The notes below the pieces were generated by a model. The model did no database searches. It was not told the DNA's origin and worked only from the letters and a program-made list of their open reading frames with translations. The position numbers and the translations under genes were made by a program. A stretch of 14,388 nt of DNA, from NCBI GenBank assembly GCA_902496005.1, contig CABUZI010000039.1, forward strand, positions 1 through 14,388. The letters are read 5' to 3'. How positions within the stretch are numbered: the first letter of the stretch is position 1; the number at the start of each line of letters is the position of its first letter. Positions 1-5,312 of this stretch are shown here, one piece after another. This DNA comes from an uncultured Collinsella sp. Lineage in GTDB: Bacteria > Actinomycetota > Coriobacteriia > Coriobacteriales > Coriobacteriaceae.

Positions 1-474
1 GCACACACGTTCTACGTGGATAATATCTACGCATACGTGCCGCTGCCGCGCTGCAAGACCATGTACTACGCCGACATCGACCTCTATCGCTACTTTATCG
101 GTCGCGAGGGCCAGAGCGTCAATGAGGCCACGATGGTCAAGCGCCTGGGTCAGCAGTTCCGCGTAACGCGCATCATGATGGAATCGTTCCACCTGTACCA
201 GGACGTTGAGTCCTCGCGTCTGCGTTCGTACATGATGGGCTACTTCACCATGATGATGGCGATTTGCTCGGTACTCACCAAGCTTTCCGAGGAAGATTGT
301 GCCGATGAGCGCCTGAAGACGCTGTGGAAGGACCTGAAGGAGTACGACGAGCGCATGTATCGTCGCGCTCGCTACGGCGTGGTCGGATTCTTCACCAACC
401 TGCGTGGACGGGCCGGAGACAAAACCACACTCGGCCTATACCATCTTGCCTCTAAGATCTTCAAATTCAACTAG
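1..474 (+). CDS. Glycosyltransferase family 2, C-terminal part (5' end outside window)
   Basis: The frame is open from base 1 and ends at TAG 472-474, giving 157 residues with no real start; the GTG at 16 is internal. The text resembles the region after the GT-A catalytic domain in family 2 glycosyltransferases of Firmicutes and Coriobacteriia, in particular the stretch FYVDNIYAYVPLP and the later DLYRYFIGREGQSVNE. In such proteins this part follows the sugar-nucleotide domain, whose DXD motif would lie upstream of the window. It is rich in Met, Tyr and Arg and ends in a basic tail, ASKIFKFN, suggesting membrane association. Such enzymes add sugars to cell-surface polysaccharides or teichoic-acid-like polymers; donor and acceptor cannot be told from this piece. 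The last six codons are mirrored on the opposite strand at 637-654. Confidence 0.72.
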   Translation, partial: AHTFYVDNIYAYVPLPRCKTMYYADIDLYRYFIGREGQSVNEATMVKRLGQQFRVTRIMMESFHLYQDVESSRLRSYMMGYFTMMMAICSVLTKLSEEDCADERLKTLWKDLKEYDERMYRRARYGVVGFFTNLRGRAGDKTTLGLYHLASKIFKFN

Positions 475-654
475 CACAGAAGCGCTCGGGTAACGGGGAC
501 CCCTGGTCCTTAACTTGCTCCTTCGAACAGTCCTGCGCAAGACGGAGGCGCCACTGGCGCCTCCTTTGCGTGCGGAACTCGTATCAAGTTAAGGACCAGG
601 GGTCCTCTGCTATGTCCCGCTTTATGTCAGGAAGCTGAATTTGAAGATCTTAGA
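451..654. repeat. Three-layer concentric inverted repeat at the end of the glycosyltransferase gene
   Basis: Three inverted repeats share nearly one centre (about 551-554). The outer arms 451-468 and 637-654 are 18 bp and perfect; the middle arms 497-517 and 585-605 are 21 bp and perfect; the inner arms 544-552 and 556-564 are 9 bp. The segments between the arms also look weakly alike when reversed. The outer left arm is the last coding part of the glycosyltransferase, so its final codons (SKIFKF) reappear on the minus strand. It may come from an inverted duplication, or be a species-specific intergenic element. Confidence 0.8.
544..567 (+). terminator. Hairpin terminator candidate after the glycosyltransferase gene
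   Basis: A perfect 9-bp GC-rich stem (544-552 with 556-564) has a 3-nt loop and is followed by TTT. It lies 70 nt after the stop codon and inside the larger palindrome, whose 21-bp arms would lengthen the structure. The T-run is short, so termination is likely but not certain. Confidence 0.55.
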
Positions 655-699
655 CGCGCGGTACACAGGGGCCTGGGCTGAAGGGGATCTTGTTGAGTA

Positions 700-824
700 G
701 GTTGGCCGGTGGAGCTTGGTTATGTTTGTCGCGAGTTCCGCACGAGCCGAAGAGCACTTAATGTGCTCTTCGTGCGAGCCAGGACTGTAGAGCAGCAAAC
801 ATAACCAAGCTCCACCGGCCAACC
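700..824. repeat. Long inverted repeat with 29-bp perfect arms; probable terminator for the peptidase gene
   Basis: Arms 700-728 and 796-824 are perfect 29-bp reverse complements. Inside, 750-757 pairs with 763-770 (8 bp, loop TTAAT), and 739-744 pairs with 771-776 outside a small bulge. All share a centre near 760-762. It begins 12 nt past the stop codon of the leftward peptidase gene, so in RNA it would form a very stable structure at that 3' end. No transposase or coding potential is seen. A 66-codon minus-strand reading frame over 622-822 is considered chance. Confidence 0.8.
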
Positions 825-836
825 GGTCAGGTCAGG

Positions 837-1838
837 TTACTTCGCGGCGCCGGGGATGCCGTGGGAGGTTTTGGCGGTTTTGGCTCCGTTTACGATGGCG
901 GTCTGTAGGGCCCTTACGGCGAGCATGCCCAGCAGGTCTAGGGGTATGGCGGCGCTTGTCTGAGCGTCTAGTTTGCCGCTGGCGAGGGTGTAGATGGTGT
1001 CGCCGTCGTTGGTGGTGTGCGTGGGGCGAATGGCGTGCGCATAGGCGTCTGCGGCCATCTGGGAGACCTTGGTGGCCTGGGCCTTGGTGAGCTCCACATT
1101 GGTGACGATGCAGCTGATGGTGGTGTTGGTGCGGTCGAGCGGCATCTGCATAGATCCGGCGGCGGCAAAGGCGGCGAGCTCCATGTCGACGATCTGGTCG
1201 CTATCAGCTGCAGCGCGCATGCCAGCTACCCATTCACCGGTGAAGGGGTCGACGACATTGCCGCAGGCGTTGACCGAGACCACGGCACCCACCTTAACGG
1301 GGCCGAGTGCCACGGCGGCAGCGCCTAGGCCGGCCTTCATGCAGGTGGCGGGGCCCATGAGCTTGCCCACGGTGGCACCGGTGCCGGCACCTACATTGCC
1401 CTGCTCGAGCGCGGTGGGGGTGTTGTCGAGCGCCTCACGCACGGCGGAGATGCCAGCCTCAATGTCGGGGCGCACGGTAGGGTCGCCAAAGGCGAGGTCG
1501 AAGATGCAGCTGGAACACACGATAGGCACCTGCGTGGGACCGACGGGCAAGCCGATGCCGCGGCTCTCGAGCTCGCGGGCGACGCCGCTTGCGGCCTCCA
1601 GACCAAAGGCCGATCCGCCCGAAAGGCAGACGGCATGGACCTTGTCCACGGTGTTCTCGGGGCGCAGCAAATCGGTCTCGCGCGATGCCGGGGCTCCACC
1701 GCGAACGTCAACGCCGCCGGTGGCACCCTCGGGCGCCACGATTACGGTGCAACCGGTGCCGGCCTCCTCGTCCGTATAGTTGCCAAAGCAAAAGCCATCG
1801 ACATCGCAAACGTCAATGGCCTCAAGCAGTGTGTCCAT
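837..1838 (-). CDS. P1-family (S58, DmpA-like) peptidase / aminopeptidase-esterase
   Basis: A 333-residue protein of the Ntn-hydrolase P1 family, whose members are made as one chain and cut themselves to expose an N-terminal nucleophile that acts on N-terminal residues, beta-peptides or esters. Visible signatures are CLSGGSAFGLEAASG (71-85), GNVGAGTGATVGK (147-159) and the nucleophile region TNTTISCIVTN (237-247), followed by a DGDTIYTLASG block (278-288) that fits the end of the family fold. In DmpA the nucleophile is Ser; here the aligned residue would be Thr239 or Thr240. The start is supported by AGGAG at 1845-1849, 6 nt upstream. There is no signal peptide, so it is probably cytoplasmic. 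It lies 101 nt after maf in the same direction and may be read from the same transcript. The natural substrate is unknown. Confidence 0.88.
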   Translation of the reverse strand: MDTLLEAIDVCDVDGFCFGNYTDEEAGTGCTVIVAPEGATGGVDVRGGAPASRETDLLRPENTVDKVHAVCLSGGSAFGLEAASGVARELESRGIGLPVGPTQVPIVCSSCIFDLAFGDPTVRPDIEAGISAVREALDNTPTALEQGNVGAGTGATVGKLMGPATCMKAGLGAAAVALGPVKVGAVVSVNACGNVVDPFTGEWVAGMRAAADSDQIVDMELAAFAAAGSMQMPLDRTNTTISCIVTNVELTKAQATKVSQMAADAYAHAIRPTHTTNDGDTIYTLASGKLDAQTSAAIPLDLLGMLAVRALQTAIVNGAKTAKTSHGIPGAAK

Positions 1839-1908
1839 GTTTTACTCCTATCGGTTTTCCGCCGGGCCTTATGCCCGGTCGGGATCCGTACGGTACGCCG
1901 AAATTGTA

Positions 1909-1931
1909 GGCGCTGGGGGATACCCAGCGCC
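1909..1931 (-). terminator. Hairpin between maf and the peptidase gene
   Basis: A 9-bp perfect stem (1909-1917 with 1923-1931, 5-nt loop) lies 9 nt past the maf stop codon. On the minus strand it is followed by TACAATTT rather than a clean T-run, so it may be only a weak or partial terminator, or an RNA-stability element. A second small stem, 1862-1867 with 1873-1878, lies just upstream of the peptidase ribosome-binding site. Confidence 0.4.
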
Positions 1932-1939
1932 AGATGCAA

Positions 1940-2521
1940 TTACGATAGTTTTTGAATCGCGCGCGCGACGCGAGCGATGGGCAGACCCACCACGTTGTAG
2001 AAGTCGCCCGAAATATCATGCACGAACATGCGCCCGCCGACGCCCTGGATGCCGTAGGCGCCTGCCTTGTCCATGGGCTCGCCTGAGGCGACGTAGTGCT
2101 CAATCTGCTCGTCGGTGAGCTCATAGAACGTCACGTCGGTCACATCGACAAACGACAGGCTTTCGGCGGCGTGCGGGGCCGTGGCATCTCCGGCTCTAAC
2201 GATGCAGACGCCGGTTGCGACCTGGTGCGTGCGCCCCGAGAGCTCATGGAGCATGGTGCGGGCTTCATCCTCGTTTGCCGGCTTACCCAAAATCTTGCCA
2301 TCGAAGGTGACGATGGTGTCGGCCGCGATGGTCAGCTCACTGGGATCGGCGTGCTCGGAGGCAACGGCGGCAGCCTTGGCGCGAGCTAAGCGCTCGACAA
2401 GCGTAAGCGGGGCCTCGTCATCAAAAGGGGTCTCGTCGATGTCGGCGGGAATGACGCGGATGTCGTAGCCCGCTTCGCGCATCAACTCGATACGGCGCGG
2501 TGATTGCGAAGCCAAAATCAT
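1940..2521 (-). CDS. maf: Maf family nucleoside triphosphate pyrophosphatase
   Basis: A 193-residue cytoplasmic enzyme, the usual length for Maf. The family hydrolyses non-canonical or surplus nucleoside triphosphates (dTTP/UTP in the YhdE-type subgroup) to monophosphate and pyrophosphate, cleaning the nucleotide pool; some members influence septum formation. Signatures in order are LASQSPRR (3-10, phosphate-binding), AADTIV (66-71, with catalytic-type Asp68), LGKP (78-81), SGRTHQV (95-101) and SGEPMDKAGAYGIQG (146-160). The order and spacing are normal and no key residue is missing. The ATG overlaps the TGA of the upstream DJ-1 gene as ATGA (2518-2521), so the two are very probably one transcript with coupled translation. 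Exact nucleotide preference cannot be settled from sequence alone. Confidence 0.95.
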   Translation of the reverse strand: MILASQSPRRIELMREAGYDIRVIPADIDETPFDDEAPLTLVERLARAKAAAVASEHADPSELTIAADTIVTFDGKILGKPANEDEARTMLHELSGRTHQVATGVCIVRAGDATAPHAAESLSFVDVTDVTFYELTDEQIEHYVASGEPMDKAGAYGIQGVGGRMFVHDISGDFYNVVGLPIARVARAIQKLS

Positions 2522-3060
2522 AGCTGAATGCCCTCGGCAACCTTCTCGACAGCCTTGTCGCCGGCGAGCGTTCGCAGCAACTCAAGCGCAAAGGGGAGTG
2601 ACTGGGCCATGCCGCTGGCGGTGATGATGTTGCCATCGTGCGTGACCTTGTCGCCGGTATAGGCGCCCTCGGGGAAGCTCTTCTCAAAGCCGGGGAAGCA
2701 TGTGGCGTGGCGTCCCTCGAGCAGGTCGAGCTCGCCCAGGATAAACGGGGCGGCGCAGATGGCGGCAACATGCTTGGTCGCGGCGAACTCGCAGACTACG
2801 TCGCAGACACGCTGGTCGGCGCGCAGGTTGGTGGCGCCGGGCAGGCCGCCGGGCAGCACGACGCAGTCATACTCGTCAAAGTTAATCTCGTCAAAGAGTG
2901 CGTCGCAGGTTACGGGAATCTGCAGTGAGCTTACGACCTCGCGCGTGGGCATGATCGAGACGAGCGTGGCGCGCACGCCGCCGCGACGCATGACATCGAC
3001 CATGGTCAGGCATTCAATCGTTTCAAAGCCATCGGCGGCAAGAACGGCAACGCTGGGCAT
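2518..3060 (-). CDS. DJ-1/PfpI family protein (YajL/ThiJ-like)
   Basis: A 180-residue single-domain member of the DJ-1/PfpI superfamily. The nucleophile elbow is AAICAAP with Cys102, and the partner acid is Glu16 in GFETIE, followed by VDVMRRGGV, which closely resembles human DJ-1 and YajL around their conserved glutamate. Relatives act as redox-sensing chaperones or glyoxalase/deglycase-like enzymes in the cytoplasm; which activity applies here is not visible. The frame extends to 3126, but ATG 3060 is chosen because AAAGGA sits about 8 nt upstream and the protein then begins at the family's usual strand (MPSVAVLAADGFE); the ATG at 3075 has no ribosome-binding site. It overlaps maf by 4 nt. 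The pairing fits a small damage-control operon, but that is inference. Confidence 0.92.
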   Translation of the reverse strand: MPSVAVLAADGFETIECLTMVDVMRRGGVRATLVSIMPTREVVSSLQIPVTCDALFDEINFDEYDCVVLPGGLPGATNLRADQRVCDVVCEFAATKHVAAICAAPFILGELDLLEGRHATCFPGFEKSFPEGAYTGDKVTHDGNIITASGMAQSLPFALELLRTLAGDKAVEKVAEGIQL

Positions 3061-3097
3061 AAGGGTTCCTTTCATAGGGCGGCATACAATTAGCCGT

Positions 3098-3103
3098 CTT
3101 ATA
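3098..3103 (-). promoter_or_regulatory. Possible -10 element (TATAAG) for the DJ-1-maf operon
   Basis: On the minus strand TATAAG lies about 38 nt upstream of the chosen DJ-1 start, leaving room for a short leader. No good -35 hexamer is seen at 16-18 nt, so this is a weak call. The rest of 3061-3266 is the divergent spacer between this operon and the zinc-ribbon gene; a GATAAAAT at 3216-3223 could be the -10 of the rightward gene. Confidence 0.3.
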
Positions 3104-3266
3104 CCCCGAAGACCCCTGCTTGCCACGCACCATTCCCCAATGATTTTGATCCCCGCCCCAGAAAATCATGCAGGGTGGATGGGTGTTGCGCACTAGGAGG
3201 GGCTTGCGGCGCGGCGATAAAATCTCGGCATACGTCATCTTTCGCTACATGAGGAGCTGATTTGCG

Positions 3267-3566
3267 ATGATAGGCCTTAGGGTATCCGATCTTCTCGTTT
3301 TGCTCGTTGTATTTGGTGGTGTCGCGGCTGTCGCCTTTGCTGCTATCTTGAACAAGGAATCGTCGAATAAGCCTCAGCCTCCGCAGTCCAATCCGTACCA
3401 GCAAATGCCTCCCGCGCAGCAGGTTCCGCCGCTTCAGCAGACGCCGACCGCGATCGATGACGCTCAGCCAGTTGAGCCAACTTATTTCTGTGCCCAGTGC
3501 GGGTCAAAGCTGGAAGCAAATGCATCCTTCTGCCAAAACTGCGGCGCTCCGGTCAGCCACCAGTGA
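3267..3566 (+). CDS. Small membrane protein with C-terminal zinc ribbon
   Basis: A 99-residue protein in three parts: an N-terminal membrane segment (about 8-28), a Pro/Gln-rich linker (about 35-65), and a C-terminal zinc ribbon with paired CxxC knuckles (CAQC at 75-78, CQNC at 89-92) ending in CGAPVSHQ. The basic/acidic pattern does not show a clear signal-cleavage site, so it is probably anchored with the ribbon in the cytoplasm. Such ribbons usually bind structural zinc; no enzymatic role is visible. ATG 3267 has GAGGAG at 3251-3256. The tail is nearly the same design as that of the disrupted gene 5313-7037 (ending CGAPVKH), suggesting both belong to one envelope-associated set. The cellular role is not known. 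Confidence 0.82.
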   Translation: MIGLRVSDLLVLLVVFGGVAAVAFAAILNKESSNKPQPPQSNPYQQMPPAQQVPPLQQTPTAIDDAQPVEPTYFCAQCGSKLEANASFCQNCGAPVSHQ

Positions 3567-3573
3567 TTTTTCT

Positions 3574-3632
3574 GGGACGGGGATTAAGCAATCATTCGGT
3601 ACACAATGATTATTTAATCCCCGTCCCATTTT
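3574..3632 (+). terminator. Nested hairpin terminator after the zinc-ribbon gene
   Basis: A 14-bp perfect stem (3574-3587 with 3614-3627) encloses a second 7-bp stem (3590-3596 with 3605-3611) and is followed by ATTTT. It begins 8 nt after the stop codon. The near-symmetrical form would also work on the minus strand. Confidence 0.75.
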
Positions 3633-3667
3633 CATCAGGCGTTACCGACTTTTTGCACGCTGAGGAT

Positions 3668-3679
3668 TGTTGCGCAACA
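3668..3679. promoter_or_regulatory. 12-bp perfect palindrome, possible operator
   Basis: TGTTGCGCAACA is a perfect dyad about 67 nt upstream of the ATG of the interrupted gene (3746), within the 113-nt spacer after the terminator. Its place fits a repressor or activator dimer site. No regulator gene is in the window and no clear -35/-10 pair was found beside it, so the role is inferred from position and symmetry only. Confidence 0.3.
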
Positions 3680-3745
3680 CATTTTGATTTTTCGGGCTTA
3701 GCGTAGTCTCAGCTCATATTCACCTCTCGACTGAAAGGGGCAACC

Positions 3746-3785
3746 ATGCCAAGAACGAGAAAAATGAAATGGGGGGTGTTCCTAT
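3746..3785 (+). pseudogene. 5' fragment of the interrupted zinc-ribbon/propeller gene (start codon and signal-peptide n-region)
   Basis: GAAAGGGG (3733-3740) stands 5 nt before ATG 3746. The codons read MPRTRKMKWGVFL and then meet a TAG (3785-3787) formed partly by IS sequence. This basic, then hydrophobic, start is exactly what is missing from the large frame beyond the IS, which begins with a hydrophobic core but no positive charges. Joining base 3785 to base 5302 keeps the frame, giving ...GVFLFQTVMGLLIAG.... In its present form only a 13-residue peptide can be made from this start. Confidence 0.8.
3781..3785. repeat. Left copy of CCTAT flanking the IS110 element
   Basis: CCTAT here is repeated at 5297-5301, so the exact joint is ambiguous within 5 nt. 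It includes CT (3782-3783), the core dinucleotide known for IS621-type elements. It could be a short sequence shared by target and element, not a duplication. Confidence 0.65.
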
Positions 3786-3885
3786 AGTTTTGTCAACTGG
3801 GAAATGCTCTCCGTGCGACCGAATCGCGGCATGCTGACGCCAAGCCATTAGGCCGGTGGGCTTCAGTCTGCTCGGTGCGTTTCGG

Positions 3886-5043
3886 CTAGGCTGCGTAAGG
3901 CACCCTGTCTCGCATGACCGCGTAGATGACCTTCAGTCTCTTTCGCGCCAGCGCCTTGAGCGCCTTGCCGTGCGACATGCCCCGCTCCCGGCACCTGGTG
4001 TAGTAGTCGCCCCATCTCCCCTCTGTCCGGGTAAGGCAGTTACATGAGAATATGAGCAGGTTCTTCAGCCTCTTGTTGCCTTGGCGCGATGCCGTCACCG
4101 AGGAGATCGAGGTTCCCGACTGGCGGTTGCGCGGCGCCAGGCCGCAGTACGACGCGAGCCTGTCGTGACTGGGGAAGTCTTCGATGTCGATGGAGATCGC
4201 AAGCTCGGAAGCGGTTTTGGGCCCGATGCCCGGCACCGTCAGGAGGCATCGGTAGGTATCGTCGCCCTCGAGCAGGGCGGAGATCTCCGCCGTGATCGCC
4301 TCGATCTCCGCCGAGTTCTCGGATATCCTGCGCGCGAGCAGTTTCACCGCCCGGTCCTCGGCGGCGACGACCGACGCATCCGGCCTTGTCGAGGAGGTTG
4401 TCGAGCGGACGAGGGCCTCGATCTTACCGCGCGCCGCCCCGCGCGTGAGCGCCGCCGCCCTGCGGGGCCCGGCGTCGGCTACCGACCAGGCCCCGCCGAG
4501 GGATGCCATGAGCCTCAGCTGGGGCCCGTCGGACAGGTCGACCAGCGCCTCGAAGGCGGGGCACGATTCCAGCAGGATGCTGCGCAGCCGGTTCTTATTC
4601 CTAGTGTTCTCGCAGGTCAGGAAGTTCCTCTGGGCGGCCAGCGCCCTCGCCGCCGCAATCGTCGGACCTGGGTCTCCGACCGGCAGGAGCGCGTCGGGGA
4701 TGCCGAGCGCCGTCTTCGCGATGACCATCGCGTCTCGCTCGTCGGTCTTGGCGTCGCCGGCGAAGAGCCTGGCGGCCCCGTGCGCCGCGAGTCCCGGCAG
4801 GTACGCCGCCGACATCCCGGCCGCCCTGGCGCGGGCGAGCGCGAGGGCGCCTATGTTGCGCGACTGGTCGACGACCACGAGCGCATCGGGGAAGCGGCCG
4901 AACAGCGAGTCCAGGTCGTCCTCCCTGTTCGCGACGGGGGCGCTCAACAGCACCTCGCCATCTCGAGTCGCGACGCATGCCCAGTGGGACGATTTCCCGA
5001 CATCGAGCCCGATGACGGCTTCCGGCATTCTAATTGGTGCCAC
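3886..5043 (-). CDS. IS110 family transposase (bridge-RNA-guided DEDD/serine recombinase)
   Basis: A 385-residue recombinase. The N-terminal RuvC-like domain has GLDVGKSSHW with Asp14, an acid at Asp59 (VVVDQSRN, in place of the more usual Glu), and Asp101 and Asp104 in GDAKTDERDAMVIA. A middle coiled region leads to a helix-hairpin-helix (TVPGIGPKTA, about 269-278) and the Transposase_20 domain with YCGLAPRNRQSGTS, where Ser309 is the expected nucleophile, then SRQGNKRLKN. Family members cut and rejoin at a core dinucleotide while holding a bridge RNA. GTG 5043 is preferred because GGAGG (5051-5056) stands 8 nt upstream; the TTG at 5058 overlaps that site, and ATG 5028 would also leave the catalytic domain whole. 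No frameshift or stop is seen, so it is probably active. Confidence 0.92.
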   Translation of the reverse strand: MAPIRMPEAVIGLDVGKSSHWACVATRDGEVLLSAPVANREDDLDSLFGRFPDALVVVDQSRNIGALALARARAAGMSAAYLPGLAAHGAARLFAGDAKTDERDAMVIAKTALGIPDALLPVGDPGPTIAAARALAAQRNFLTCENTRNKNRLRSILLESCPAFEALVDLSDGPQLRLMASLGGAWSVADAGPRRAAALTRGAARGKIEALVRSTTSSTRPDASVVAAEDRAVKLLARRISENSAEIEAITAEISALLEGDDTYRCLLTVPGIGPKTASELAISIDIEDFPSHDRLASYCGLAPRNRQSGTSISSVTASRQGNKRLKNLLIFSCNCLTRTEGRWGDYYTRCRERGMSHGKALKALARKRLKVIYAVMRDRVPYAA

Positions 5044-5059
5044 GGTGGTATCCTCCAAT

Positions 5060-5296
5060 CGGTAGGCCGATCGGAACCCCTCCCCGCGACACCCACATTA
5101 CCTGGCCGTGGCGCTTGCGCCCGGCAGTTTCCTATCAGTCGTCCGGAGCGGCGAGCGCCCCCGGTGGCAACACCCCCCGGGCCCTCTACGGGGCAGGGGC
5201 AGACGGCCATCCGGAGGCGCCCGATCGGCGGCCCCTCGGGGCTTGCCCGTATCGTAGGCAATGCGCCGAATGCTCGCCATCGAAATTTATCGATGG
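5060..5296 (-). ncRNA. Candidate IS110 bridge RNA upstream of the transposase
   Basis: Read on the minus strand, this non-coding stretch folds by eye into a target-binding loop. The outer stem is 5177-5182 (GCCCGG) with 5119-5124 (CCGGGC). The 5' unpaired side carries GGGGUGUU (5176-5169). An apical stem pairs 5156-5164 with 5143-5150, with one bulge and one wobble. The 3' unpaired side carries AUAGGAA (5135-5129). The first side is identical to the left target flank (3773-3780, or 10 nt from 3771 if the stem end is counted). The second is complementary to TTCCTAT across the core (3779-3785). Downstream, GGUA (near 5097) can pair with UACC (near 5062) around a second loop containing GAUCGGCC, a possible donor-binding loop. 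The boundaries are guesses; the fold and pairing were worked out by hand. Confidence 0.6.
5277..5296. repeat. Subterminal hairpin at the right-hand end of the IS
   Basis: CCATCGA (5277-5283) and TCGATGG (5290-5296) form a perfect 7-bp stem with a 6-nt loop. The hairpin ends exactly one base before the CCTAT repeat, so it marks the element end. It would lie at the 5' end of the bridge RNA, where IS621-type RNAs also have a stem-loop. Confidence 0.6.
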
Positions 5297-5301
5297 CCTA
5301 T
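5297..5301. repeat. Right copy of CCTAT flanking the IS110 element
   Basis: It matches 3781-3785. Base 5302 onward continues the host gene in the frame set by ATG 3746. Confidence 0.65.
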
Positions 5302-5312
5302 TTCAGACTGTA

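Larger units (their letters stand above)
3786..5301 (-). mobile_element. IS110-family insertion sequence, about 1516 bp
   Basis: The element contains a full DEDD-type transposase on the minus strand, about 100 bp of non-coding DNA beyond its stop codon (3786-3885) and about 258 bp before its start (5044-5301). The ends were placed by rebuilding the interrupted host gene: removing 3786-5301 restores one open frame and leaves one CCTAT. The element is much more GC-rich than the gene it splits, so it is foreign to that sequence. There are no long terminal inverted repeats, as expected for IS110. A 7-bp hairpin abuts the right-hand end at 5277-5296. The long non-coding side upstream of the transposase is where IS110-group elements encode their bridge RNA. 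The intact target halves suggest a fairly recent insertion. Confidence 0.85.

Noticed and set aside
622..822. 66-codon minus-strand frame ending in ASKIFKFSFLT
   Set aside because: It runs through both arms of the 29-bp palindrome and shows no domain; only its tail copies the glycosyltransferase end, which is explained by the inverted repeat. Kept as part of the palindrome finding.
1069..1779. 236-codon plus-strand frame
   Set aside because: Antisense to the P1 peptidase with no ribosome-binding site or known motif.
5034..5312. Taking the large zinc-ribbon gene to start at 5034 inside the IS
   Set aside because: The extra 93 codons are Pro/Arg/Gly-rich and overlap the proposed bridge RNA and the transposase start; the rebuilt host gene shows that its true start is at 3746.
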